Of a DNA stretch of 64,000 bases, positions 7,289-15,197 are shown piece after piece. The notes under the pieces are model-generated. The model worked only from the letters and a program-made list of their open reading frames with translations. It was not told the origin of the DNA and did no database searches. Origin of the DNA: Ideonella sp. (lineage in GTDB: Bacteria; Pseudomonadota; Gammaproteobacteria; Burkholderiales; Burkholderiaceae_C); assembly GCF_016702655.1 (NCBI RefSeq), contig NZ_JADJDO010000040.1, positions 242,392 through 306,391 of the forward strand, given 5' to 3'. The stretch's first letter is position 1. Each line of letters starts with the position of its first letter. The position numbers and the translations under genes are program-made.

Positions 7289-8338
7289 CTACTGCGCCGG
7301 GTCGCGGATCTCCCAGCGGATGGCGTCGATCGCCGCCAGAAGTTCGGGCGCGAGCGTGGTGCCCCAGGCATCGAGGTTCTCGTCGAGCTGCGCCGGCGAG
7401 GTCACGCCGACGATCGTGCACGCCGTCTGCCACTTCGTGAAGCACCACGCGAGCGCCATCCGCGTCGGCGTCAGGCCATGCGCACGTGCCAGCGCGTTGT
7501 AGCGCCGCGCCGCCTCCCTCGACTCGGCGCGGCCCCAGCGCTGCTGCTTCATCGACTCGAAGATCGCCATCCGGCCCACGGTGTCGGGCCGCGGCCCGTC
7601 GTACTTGCCGGTCAGCAAGCCGAAGCCGAGCGGCGAGTAGGCGAGCAACGACACGCCGCAGCGGAACATCGTCTCGTCGAGCCCGGTCTCGAGCGTGCGG
7701 TTGATCAGACAGTAGGGGTTCTGCACGGTCGCGATGCGTGGCAGGCCATGCGCCTCGGCGATGCGCACGAACTCGGCCACGCCCCACGGCGTCTCGTTGG
7801 ACAGCCCGACGTGGCGCACCTTGCCTGCCTTGACCAGCGCCGCGAGCGCCTCGAGCTGTTCGCGCACGCTGCTGAAGTTGCCCTCCTTGGCCGGGTCGAA
7901 ATAGATGCCGCCGAACATCGGCACGTTGCGGTTCGGCCAGTGGATCTGGTAGAGGTCGATCACGTCGGTCTGCAGCCGGCTGAGGCTCGCGTCGCAGGCG
8001 GTGGCGATCTGTGCTGGCGTCAGGTTGCGGCTGCCGCCGTGGAGCCACGGCATGCCGCGCGACGGGCCGGCGCACTTGGTGGCAAGCACGACCTTCGAGC
8101 GCACGCCGGGTCGCGAAGCGAACCAGCGTCCGATCAGGGTCTCCGTGGTGCTGCAAGTCTCGGCGCGCGCCGGCACCGGGTACATCTCGGCGGTATCGAT
8201 GAAGTTGACGCCGCGCTCGAGCGCGCGGTCGAGGATGGCATGCGTGGTCGCCTCGTCGACCTGCTGGCCGAAGGTCATCGTGCCGAGGCAGATCGGGGTG
8301 GCGCGCAGGTCGCTACGGCCGAGGGTGACGAGTTCCAT
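7289..8338 (-). CDS. tas: Aldo/keto reductase, Tas-like
   Basis: A 349-residue NADPH-dependent aldo/keto reductase with a TIM-barrel fold. The catalytic tetrad is visible: Asp and Tyr in FIDTAEMYPVP, Lys in LATKCAG, His in IYQIHWPNRN. The cofactor-binding end is represented by AYSPLGFGLLTGKY and IVGVTSPAQLDENL. The sequence around MYPVP...TETLIGRW resembles E. coli Tas, a protein that can compensate for prephenate dehydrogenase loss. The physiological substrate is unknown. The start at 8338 gives the family N-terminus (MELVTLGRSDLRA). It is divergent from the hypothetical at 8441. Confidence 0.88.
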   Translation of the reverse strand: MELVTLGRSDLRATPICLGTMTFGQQVDEATTHAILDRALERGVNFIDTAEMYPVPARAETCSTTETLIGRWFASRPGVRSKVVLATKCAGPSRGMPWLHGGSRNLTPAQIATACDASLSRLQTDVIDLYQIHWPNRNVPMFGGIYFDPAKEGNFSSVREQLEALAALVKAGKVRHVGLSNETPWGVAEFVRIAEAHGLPRIATVQNPYCLINRTLETGLDETMFRCGVSLLAYSPLGFGLLTGKYDGPRPDTVGRMAIFESMKQQRWGRAESREAARRYNALARAHGLTPTRMALAWCFTKWQTACTIVGVTSPAQLDENLDAWGTTLAPELLAAIDAIRWEIRDPAQ

Positions 8339-8440
8339 GCCGCCAGTGTGCCTCAGCGCGACGACCGAACGCGCCGGTGCGGACAGGGCTGCGGCCCGCG
8401 GCCCGTGCGAGACTTGCGCAAGAGGGCAACGCACACCGAC

Positions 8441-9073
8441 ATGAAACTTGGCTCCCGGCAGACGGCCCTTGCGGTCGTGCTGACCCTGTGCGTGCACGCC
8501 CTGCTCTGGTGGTTGTTCGCTGCCTCGCGGCCGCAGCCCGGGCCACCCCCTGCGGCGAAGAGGGTGTCCGTCATGGTGTTGACGGCGAACCGCCGCGAGC
8601 CGCAATCCGCAGCACCTGCTGACGCCGCGCAGTCGCAAGCGGCCGCGCCGGCTCGCGACCGCCGCGCGGCGCAGGCAAGGTTCGCTCCGCCGGCCATCCC
8701 GCTCGCCGATGCCGCCGTCGATGCACGCCCTGCAGGCTCCAGCATCGAACCCGCGGCCAGCCAGCCCGTGGCGGCACCCTTGAATCTGAGCCTGCCTCGC
8801 GCCCGCGGCGGCCGGCAGGCGCAGCCGCAGACGCTCCTCGGCGAAGCCCTCGACGACCCGCGCACCAACACCCCTCGAGCGAGCCCGGGCGAGCGCATGG
8901 GGCGCGCGCTCGGGACCGATCAGCGCCTGATCGAGGAGCAGCTCGGCGGCGACCGGGTGCGCATGCGCAGGGGCACCGATTGCGTGGTGGTCAGCCGCTC
9001 GCGCGAGTCGGAACTCGACCCGTTCAACCAGAGCGTCAATCCGAGTGCGCGCGGGGTGACGTCATGCCCTTGA
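8441..9073 (+). CDS. Hypothetical protein with a TonB-like N-terminal anchor
   Basis: A 210-residue protein that I do not recognise. Residues 8-27 form one membrane helix containing a buried His (VVLTLCVHALLWWLF). It is followed by a Pro-rich stretch and SVMVL, a pattern like the N-terminus of TonB. The middle is Ala/Pro/Gln-rich and probably disordered. The C-terminus (about 150-210) has two cysteines and no TonB C-terminal domain. No exbB or exbD lies nearby. It converges on the broken acyl-CoA synthetase gene with a 12-nt gap. A membrane-anchored periplasmic protein is likely; nothing more can be said. Confidence 0.6.
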   Translation: MKLGSRQTALAVVLTLCVHALLWWLFAASRPQPGPPPAAKRVSVMVLTANRREPQSAAPADAAQSQAAAPARDRRAAQARFAPPAIPLADAAVDARPAGSSIEPAASQPVAAPLNLSLPRARGGRQAQPQTLLGEALDDPRTNTPRASPGERMGRALGTDQRLIEEQLGGDRVRMRRGTDCVVVSRSRESELDPFNQSVNPSARGVTSCP

Positions 9074-9085
9074 GGCTATCGCGCA

Positions 9086-10859
9086 TCAGGTGCTCGCCGA
9101 CCCCGCGCGCGCCTGCTCCTGCAGCCGCAGCACGCGCCGCTGCACCTTGCCGGTCGTGGTCATCGGCAGGGCGTCGATGAACTCGATCTCCTTCGGATAC
9201 TCGTAGGGCGCGAGCTTGCCGCGCACGTGCTGCTGCAGTTCGTCGATCAGGTGCGCGCTCGCTGCGAAGCCGGGTGCGAGCACGACGTAGGCCTTGACGA
9301 GTGCGCCGCGCTCGGCGTCGGGCTTGGGCACGACTGCGGCGTTGGCAACCGCCGGGTGCTTGACGAGGCAGTTCTCGATCTCGCCCGGGCCGATGCGGTA
9401 GCCGGCGGCCTTGAACATGTCGTCGCCGCGGCCCTGGTACCAGAGGTAGCCGTCGGTATCCATCGTCGCCATGTCGCCGGTGCGGCACCAGGAGTCATCC
9501 GGGTCGCCGGTGTACTTGGCGCTTGTTGCCGCATCGTTGCGCCAGTAGCCGAGAAAGAACACCGGGTCCGGGTCGCCGTGGATGTCGCGCCGGTGCACCG
9601 CGACGTCGCCCGCTGTGCCGCGTGCGCATTCGCAGCCCTGTTCGTCGATGACCGCGACACGGTGGCCGGGATAGGGCCTTCCCATGCTGCCCGCACGCGC
9701 CGGCCAGTGCAACGCGCAGTTGCCGACGATGTAGTTGATCTCGGTCTGGCCGAACATCTCGTTGACGGTGACGCCGAGCGCGTCGCGGCACCAGCCGAAG
9801 ACGGCGTCGCCGACCGCCTCGCCGGCGCTCATGATCGCCTGCAGGCGCAGACGGTATTGCTCGCGCGGCGCCGGCACGGCCTTCATCATCGCCTTGAGCG
9901 CAGTCGGGAAGAGGAAGGTGTGCGTGACGCGGTGGCGCTGCATCAGTTCGAAGGCCGCGAGCGGGTCGAAGCGTGCGCGGCTGGCGACGATCGGGCGACC
10001 GAAGTAGAGCGAGGGCAGCAGCGCGTCCATCAATCCTCCGGTCCACGCCCAGTCCGCGGGGCTCCAGAACACGCTTGGCGTGTTCTGGAGCCCCGCGGAC
10101 TGGGCTTCGCCCTGGATTCACGACCCCCATCTCCCGCTCCCTCTTCCCTGGGGAAGAGGGCCTGATCGAGGTGTCGAATCCGAACCAGTTCTGGCTGCAG
10201 ACGAAGCCGGGCAGGTTGCCGATCAGCGCGCGGTGCGGGATCAGCGCGCCCTTGGGTGCTCCGGTGGTGCCGCTGGTGTAGATCAGCACGGCGGGGTCGT
10301 CGGCGTGGGTGCGCAGGGCGCGAAAGGCACTGCTCTCGCGCCGCATGGCAGTGTCCCAGTCGATGTCGCCCTGCCCCTGCGCGGCGCCGGCAGCGACGAG
10401 CGTGCGCAGCGCCGGGCAGGCGGCGCGCAGCGCGCGCAAGTTGGCGATCGCGCTCTCGTCGGCGATCGCGAGCACGGCGCCGCTGTCGTTCAGGCGGTAC
10501 TCGAGCGCGTCGGGGCCGAACAGCATCGACAGCGGCATCGCGACCGCGCCAAGCTGGTAGGCGGCAATGTGCGCAACCGCGGTCTCGACGCGCTGCGGCA
10601 TGACGATCGCGATCCGGTCGCCGCGCCGGACGCCGAGGCGCTTCAAGGCACTCGATAACCGGTTCGCCTGCGCCTGCAGCTGCGCGTAGCTGCAGCGCAG
10701 CGGGCGCTGCCCTGCCCCACTATCGGTGACGATCGCGGTTGCATGCGGCGTCGTGCGCGCCCAGCGCGAGCAGCAGGCCTCGGCGATGTTGAAGCGCGCC
10801 GGCACGCGCCAGCGAAAGCCCGCATGCAGCGCCTGGTACCGATCAACGACGTCGCCCAC
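9086..10859 (-). pseudogene. AMP-dependent acyl-CoA synthetase, interrupted by a short inverted duplication
   Basis: This ANL-superfamily ligase would activate an acyl or aromatic acid to its CoA thioester. The N-terminal half carries the AMP-binding loop YTSGTTGAPKGAL. The C-terminal half carries FGQTEINY, WCRTGDMATMDTDGYLWYQGRGDDMFK and the terminal TTGKVQRRVLR lysine motif of the ACSM (medium-chain) type. Between the two halves, at about 10078-10170, roughly 90 nt of extra sequence replaces the expected short link between GFDT and VFWSPADW and changes frame. Part of that insert is an inverted copy of the adjacent coding sequence. The halves cannot make one protein. A GTG start at 10859 is used. 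It would be the last gene of the minus-strand acyl operon. Confidence 0.85.
10047..10105. repeat. Perfect 28-bp inverted repeat inside the acyl-CoA synthetase gene
   Basis: Arms at 10047-10074 and 10078-10105 are exact reverse complements around a 3-nt centre (TTG). The left arm is genuine gene sequence (coding VFWSPADWA); the right arm is an inverted duplicate of it. Next to the right arm, 10106-10170 carries a non-homologous segment containing its own small palindrome (CTCTTCCC / GGGAAGAG). Template switching, a small palindromic insertion or an assembly join could produce this. Confidence 0.9.
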
Positions 10860-10884
10860 GCTTTGGCTCGAAAAGGCGCAATGC

Positions 10885-11385
10885 TCAGCGCATCGCCTGC
10901 AGCGCGTCGCCGGCGATGCGGCAGATGCGCCAGTCGGGCATCACGGTGGCGCCCATCTTCTCGTAGAAGCGGATCGCGTTGGCGTTCCAGTCGAGCACGC
11001 TCCACTCGAAGCGGCCGTAACCGCGCTCGACGGCAAGCGCCGCCAGGCGCTTGAGCATCGCCTCGCCGATGCCCGCGCCGCGATGCGCCGGGCGCACGAA
11101 CAAGTCTTCGAGATACAGCCCCGGCTGGGCGAGAAAGGTCGAGAAGTTGATGAAGTACAGCGCGAAGCCAACCACGTCGCCGCCGACTTCGGCCACCATC
11201 GCCTCGGCCACTGGCCGTTCGCCGAACAGATGCGGCCTGAGCTTCTCGGGCGTGACCTGCAGCAGGTGCTCGAGGCGCTCGAACTCGGCCAGCTCGCGGA
11301 TCAGCGCGACGATGGGTGCAACGTCGCGCAGCTCGGCCGCGCGCAGCGCGAAGCCGCGCGCCGGTGCGGCGCCGGACGCCGTCAC
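10885..11385 (-). CDS. GNAT family N-acetyltransferase
   Basis: A 166-residue GNAT acetyltransferase. It resembles the diamine/thialysine acetyltransferase subgroup: FALRAAELRDVAPIVALIRELAEFER near the N-terminus, then the acetyl-CoA loop in LYLEDLFVRPAHRGAGIGEAMLKRL, and RFEWSVLDWNANAIRFYEKMGA. Those segments, including DLFV and the NxxAIRFYEKMGA motif, are typical of that subgroup, but the substrate is not certain. Its GTG start at 11385 overlaps the esterase stop (GTGA), so it is translationally coupled. The acyl-CoA synthetase starts 25 nt downstream. Confidence 0.85.
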   Translation of the reverse strand: MTASGAAPARGFALRAAELRDVAPIVALIRELAEFERLEHLLQVTPEKLRPHLFGERPVAEAMVAEVGGDVVGFALYFINFSTFLAQPGLYLEDLFVRPAHRGAGIGEAMLKRLAALAVERGYGRFEWSVLDWNANAIRFYEKMGATVMPDWRICRIAGDALQAMR

Positions 11386-12485
11386 GCGACCCTCCGCTCG
11401 CCGGCCTGCTCGGCGCGTGGCGCTGCCTCGGCGAGAAACTTGCCGATCTCGGCCAGCGCCGCGCGCGCCTCGGCGAGATCGGGGTTGAAGATCTGCCACA
11501 CGTGGACCATGTGGTTCCAGCACTGCAAGCGCACCGGCGAGCCCGCGGCGCGCGCGCGGTTGACGTAGCGCCGCGCATCGTCGCGCAGCATCTCGATCTC
11601 GCTCGCCTGCACCAGCACCGGCGGCAGGCGCGACAGGTCGCCACGCAGCGGCGAGACGATCGGGTCGCGCGGGTTGATGCGCACCAGCAGCCAACTCAGC
11701 CACAGCAGCACGGGCTGGGGCACCCGCGTGAGCTTGCCGAACAGCGGCCCGAGCATGGCGTCGCTGCGCGCGTGCGCGCGCAGGCTCGGGCTGGCAAGCG
11801 TGGCGTCGGTCAACGGCGACAGCGCCACTGCGGCATCGGGGCTGCGCAGCGCGGTGTCGCGCGCCCACGCAATCAGCATCAGTGTCAGGTTGCCGCCCGC
11901 CGAGTCGCCGGCAATGAAGACGGTGTGCGCGGCGCCCTGGCCATGCGGGCCGTTGTCGAGCAGCCAGCGATACGCGCGCTGGCTGTCCTCGACGCTGGCC
12001 CGGCGCGGGTGCTCGGGCATCAGCCGGTAGTCGATCGCGAGCACCGCACCGCCGCTGAGCGCGGAGAAGGCGCTCGTCAGCGTGCGGTGGCTGCGCGGGC
12101 TGCCGAACAGGAATCCGCCGCCGTGGATGTAGAGCGTGCGTCGGTCGGGGTCGGCACCGGGCGCGCAGACCCACTCGCCGGGCACGCCGCCGCAATCGGC
12201 GGGCGTGAAGGCCGCGTCGAGACGGCGCTCGGCGAACATCGCATCGGCATGGCGGCGCAGCAGCGCGTTGCGCTGCCACATCGGCGCGGCGTCGAGCTTG
12301 CGCTCGATGTCGCCGAGCACGGCGACCACGGCCAGCGCTTCGGCGCTCGGTTGCGGCCCCGAGGAGAAGTGTTCGCCGGTGTCGCCGTCGAATGCCGACA
12401 GGTCCTCGCCGCGCAGATGAAAGACGGCGACACCCCAGAAGGCGCCGCCGGCAACGAGGACGAAAAACAGGATGTCGACGATCAC
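11382..12485 (-). CDS. Membrane-anchored alpha/beta hydrolase of the hormone-sensitive-lipase type
   Basis: A 367-residue esterase/lipase. Residues about 3-22 form an N-terminal membrane helix. The HSL-family oxyanion motif HGGG (YIHGGGFLFG) and the nucleophile motif GDSAGG are present. Later come the acidic residue region (VLVQASEIEMLRDDA) and a catalytic His in NHMVHVWQ. It probably hydrolyses short or medium acyl esters at the inner membrane. Both its GTG start (overlapping the enoyl-CoA hydratase stop as GTGA) and its stop (overlapping the GNAT start as GTGA) are coupled. The start codon is fixed by this overlap and by the helix. Confidence 0.87.
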   Translation of the reverse strand: MIVDILFFVLVAGGAFWGVAVFHLRGEDLSAFDGDTGEHFSSGPQPSAEALAVVAVLGDIERKLDAAPMWQRNALLRRHADAMFAERRLDAAFTPADCGGVPGEWVCAPGADPDRRTLYIHGGGFLFGSPRSHRTLTSAFSALSGGAVLAIDYRLMPEHPRRASVEDSQRAYRWLLDNGPHGQGAAHTVFIAGDSAGGNLTLMLIAWARDTALRSPDAAVALSPLTDATLASPSLRAHARSDAMLGPLFGKLTRVPQPVLLWLSWLLVRINPRDPIVSPLRGDLSRLPPVLVQASEIEMLRDDARRYVNRARAAGSPVRLQCWNHMVHVWQIFNPDLAEARAALAEIGKFLAEAAPRAEQAGERRVA

Positions 12486-13234
12486 GATCGGGCGCCCCCG
12501 AAGCCGGGTGCGCTTGCGGCGGCAAGTGCAATCTGGTCGTGCGCCATGTGGCCGGCCGCATGATGCAGCGCGGTCGCGACGGCATTGATGGTCTCCTTGC
12601 TCATGCGCACCGCGGCGGCCGGCATCGCGAGCGCCTGCGCGGCGACCTCGCGCGCACGCGCCAGGGCCTCGCCGTGCGGCGCGACATGGTCGACGAGGCC
12701 GATCGCCAGCGCGTCGGCGGCGCGCCAGCGCTCGCACAGGATCGTCAGGCGCTTGGCGCGCGCCGGGCCGACGAGCGCCACCAGGCGCGGGATCGTGCCC
12801 CAGGTGAGGGGGATGCCGAGCGCGATCTCGGGCAGGCTGACAAAAGCGTCGTCGGCCATGATGCGCCAGTCGCATCCCAGGGCCAGCGCCAGGCCGCCGC
12901 CCACCGCATAGCCTTCGATCGCGGCCAGCGTGACCTGCGGCAACTCCTCCCAGGCCTTGCACATGCGGTAGCCGAGCGCAGCGATCTCGCGCCGCTCGAC
13001 GAGCGGCAGCCCGGCGTCGGTCCAGCGCTGGGCGTCCTTCAGGTCGACGCCAGCCGAGAAGCAGGCGTCGTCGCCGGTCAGGATCACCGCATCGATATCG
13101 GTGCGCTCGGCGAAGCCGCGCGCAGCCTGCGTCAGCTCGCGCATCAGCGCCAGCGAAAGCGCATTGCGCGCGGCCGGGCGGGCCAGGCGCACGACGGCCA
13201 GGCGGTCCTCGATGGTGATGGAAAGCGGCTCCAC
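12482..13234 (-). CDS. Enoyl-CoA hydratase/isomerase (crotonase) family protein
   Basis: A crotonase-fold protein of about 250 residues. The oxyanion-hole residues are in FSAGVDLKD and EGYAVGGGLALALGCD. In classical enoyl-CoA hydratase the second motif carries a Glu (GGGCEL); here that position is Ala (GGGLAL). The other acidic position, SLPEIALG, is kept. This suggests an isomerase or another crotonase reaction rather than simple hydration. I prefer the GTG at 13234 (protein begins VEPLSITIEDRLAVV, family-like); an in-frame ATG at 13288 would add 18 residues unlike the family. It is the first gene of a tightly coupled four-gene operon. Confidence 0.82.
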   Translation of the reverse strand: MEPLSITIEDRLAVVRLARPAARNALSLALMRELTQAARGFAERTDIDAVILTGDDACFSAGVDLKDAQRWTDAGLPLVERREIAALGYRMCKAWEELPQVTLAAIEGYAVGGGLALALGCDWRIMADDAFVSLPEIALGIPLTWGTIPRLVALVGPARAKRLTILCERWRAADALAIGLVDHVAPHGEALARAREVAAQALAMPAAAVRMSKETINAVATALHHAAGHMAHDQIALAAASAPGFGGARS

Positions 13235-13329
13235 GGTCTCGCGGCGGGTGGCTGGGCGGCCAGTGTAGCGGCCCGCCTCGCCGGTCATTGCCGGTCAACG
13301 CCGCCGGCACATCGCCTACAGTGCGTCCA

Positions 13330-14250
13330 ATGACCGCCACCCCCCTCCCCTATGCGGCGCGCCGCGCGGCGCGCAGCGACTTCCACGCCGTGCGCGGCCT
13401 GCGCTACCACGTCAACCTGTGGGGCGACGCGACGCTCGCAGCGCCCGAGCGCCCGCCGTTCGTGCTGCTGCACGGCTGGATGGATGTCGGCGCGTCGTTC
13501 CAGTTCGTCGTCGATGCGCTGCAGCAATCGCGCTACGTGATCGCACCCGACTGGCGCGGCTTCGGCCTGAGCGAGAGCCCGGGCAGCGACTGCTACTGGT
13601 TTCCCGATTACCTGGCCGATCTCGACGCGCTGCTCGACGCGCTGAGCCCCGGCCAGCCGGTCGATCTGCTCGGCCACAGCATGGGCGGCAACATCGCGAT
13701 GATCTACGCCGGCGTGCGCCCGGCGCGGGTGCGCCGCCTCGTCAACCTCGAAGGCTTCGGCCTGCCCGAGAGCCGGCCCGAGCAGGCGCCAAGGCGCTAT
13801 GCGCACTGGCTCGACGAGCTGCGCGCGCCGCAGCGCCTGCGAAGCTACGCCAGTCTCGACGAGGTGGCTGCCAGGCTGCGCAAGACCAATCCGCTGCTGG
13901 CGCCCGAACGTGCGCTGTGGCTGGCGCCGCACTGGTCGCGCCGGCGCGAGACCGACGGCCAATGGGAGATCCTCGGCGACCCGGCGCACAAGCTCGCCAA
14001 CCCGGTGCTCTACCGCAAGGACGAAGTGCTCGAATGCTGGAGGCTGATCGCCGCGCCCATGCTCTGGGTCGAAGGCGATCGCAGCGACACCGAACGCTGG
14101 TGGGGCAAGCGCTACACCAAGGCGGATTTCCATGAACGCCTGGCCGTGGTGCCGCGCGTCGAGAAGCACCTGCTCGCCCGCGCCGGCCACATGCTGCACC
14201 ACGACCAGCCCGAGGCGCTGGCGCAGCGGCTGGAGGCGTTTCTGGCGTAG
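13330..14250 (+). CDS. Alpha/beta hydrolase
   Basis: A 306-residue alpha/beta hydrolase. HGWMDVGASF is the oxyanion region, the nucleophile elbow is GHSMGG, an acidic residue lies in WVEGDRSDTE and the catalytic His in ARAGHMLHHDQPE. The PDWRGFGLSE segment is typical of the epoxide hydrolase/haloalkane dehalogenase-like group. The substrate is unknown. The ATG at 13330 is used; it is divergent from the enoyl-CoA hydratase gene. A perfect hairpin 27 nt after the stop probably terminates it. Confidence 0.87.
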   Translation: MTATPLPYAARRAARSDFHAVRGLRYHVNLWGDATLAAPERPPFVLLHGWMDVGASFQFVVDALQQSRYVIAPDWRGFGLSESPGSDCYWFPDYLADLDALLDALSPGQPVDLLGHSMGGNIAMIYAGVRPARVRRLVNLEGFGLPESRPEQAPRRYAHWLDELRAPQRLRSYASLDEVAARLRKTNPLLAPERALWLAPHWSRRRETDGQWEILGDPAHKLANPVLYRKDEVLECWRLIAAPMLWVEGDRSDTERWWGKRYTKADFHERLAVVPRVEKHLLARAGHMLHHDQPEALAQRLEAFLA

Positions 14251-14277
14251 GCAACCGGGCTCAGCCTGGCAGGCCGC

Positions 14278-14299
14278 ACTCGCGCCTGCAGGCGCGAGT
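14278..14299. terminator. Hairpin terminator between convergent hydrolase and exonuclease genes
   Basis: A perfect 9-bp stem (ACTCGCGCC) with a TGCA loop is followed on the plus strand by a short T-containing stretch. It lies between two converging genes and could serve both. Confidence 0.6.
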
Positions 14300-14346
14300 T
14301 CTCCGCCACGCACACAGCAGCCTGCACGGGCTGCATCGGTCCGGGC

Positions 14347-15000
14347 TCAGCGCTGCAGCCACCGTCCTTGCGAGGCCAGCGCCGCGAGTTCGGCGAAGTC
14401 GCCGCCGCGGCACTGGGTGCGGATCGCAGGCCACAGGCGCAGCAGCAGCTCGGCGGTGGCGAGCGTGTCGGCAGCAGCCTGATGTCGCACCGCGCAAGGG
14501 ATGTCGAAGTGCGCGAGCCAGTCGTCGAGCGCACGCGCGCCCACGCCCGGCTGCACGGCGGCGGCCACCGGCGCGAGGTCGAGCCAGGGGTTTGCCAGCC
14601 GCCGGCCGAGCACGGACTGCATCGCACGCTGGATCAGCGTCTCGTCGAAGGCCGAGTGGTACGCCACGAGCGGCGCGTCGCCAAGCCAGGCTGCAAATGC
14701 TTCGAGCGCCGGGCGCGGTTCGACCCCTTCGCGCTGCGCGCCGACGCCGATACCGTGAAGCAGGATGTTGGCCTTGTCGACGCCGACCTCGCCCTGGCGC
14801 AGCACGACCTCGAAGCTGTCGCCGAGGTCGATCGCGGGCTGCGCGTTGGCGCGCAGCCTGACGCCGATGGCGGCGATCGCAAGCAGCCGGTCGCGCCTGG
14901 CATCGAGTCCGCTGGATTCGACGTCGAGCACCACCCAGCGCGACGGCGCGGGCCGTGGGTCCGCGCCGATCAGCGCACGCAGGCGCGACGCGATGCCCAT
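14347..15000 (-). CDS. DnaQ-like 3'-5' exonuclease domain protein
   Basis: A 217-residue DEDDh exonuclease of the DNA polymerase III epsilon/RNase T superfamily. Exo I is VVLDVESSGLD (Asp and Glu), Exo II is AYHSAFDETLI (Asp), Exo III is HQAAADTLATAELL (His and Asp). All four metal-binding acids are present. The ATG at 15000 has GGAG 8 nt upstream. Such stand-alone exonucleases often lie beside a CBS/nucleotidyltransferase gene and a VC_2705-type symporter, as here. It is probably transcribed after them, but the roughly 190-bp repeat lies in between. Confidence 0.85.
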   Translation of the reverse strand: MGIASRLRALIGADPRPAPSRWVVLDVESSGLDARRDRLLAIAAIGVRLRANAQPAIDLGDSFEVVLRQGEVGVDKANILLHGIGVGAQREGVEPRPALEAFAAWLGDAPLVAYHSAFDETLIQRAMQSVLGRRLANPWLDLAPVAAAVQPGVGARALDDWLAHFDIPCAVRHQAAADTLATAELLLRLWPAIRTQCRGGDFAELAALASQGRWLQR

Positions 15001-15004
15001 TTCA

Positions 15005-15196
15005 GTTGCTCCACCGCGCATTGCGCGACCCGCGACGCATGAAACCAGTGCCTTCGTCCCCGGCAGGGGACCGGTCGCCGCAGGCGACCAGGGGGCGCGG
15101 CGGTGATAGCGCGCGGAACCCGATCCGGGTCTCCCGGTCGGGTTCGGAGCCCCCGCGGGGGGCGGCCGCTCGGCGGCCGGGGGTGGTCAGCCTCAC
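15005..15196. repeat. Copy 1 of a structured repeat of about 190 bp
   Basis: This fills almost the whole space between the stop of the CBS/nucleotidyltransferase gene (15198) and the exonuclease start (15000). A second copy lies at 40058-40249. The two align from end to end with scattered substitutions and few indels. Each contains several palindromes, including GGTCGCC/GGCGACC-type, CCCCGGCAGGGGA and AACCCGATC/GGTCGGGTT. Both copies lie directly 3' of a minus-strand gene. A terminator-like or REP/BIME-like role is inferred. Confidence 0.8.
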
Positions 15197-15197
15197 T

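Noticed and set aside
8441..9073. Calling the anchored hypothetical TonB
   Set aside because: Only the N-terminal anchor resembles TonB; the C-terminal domain and exbBD neighbours are missing.
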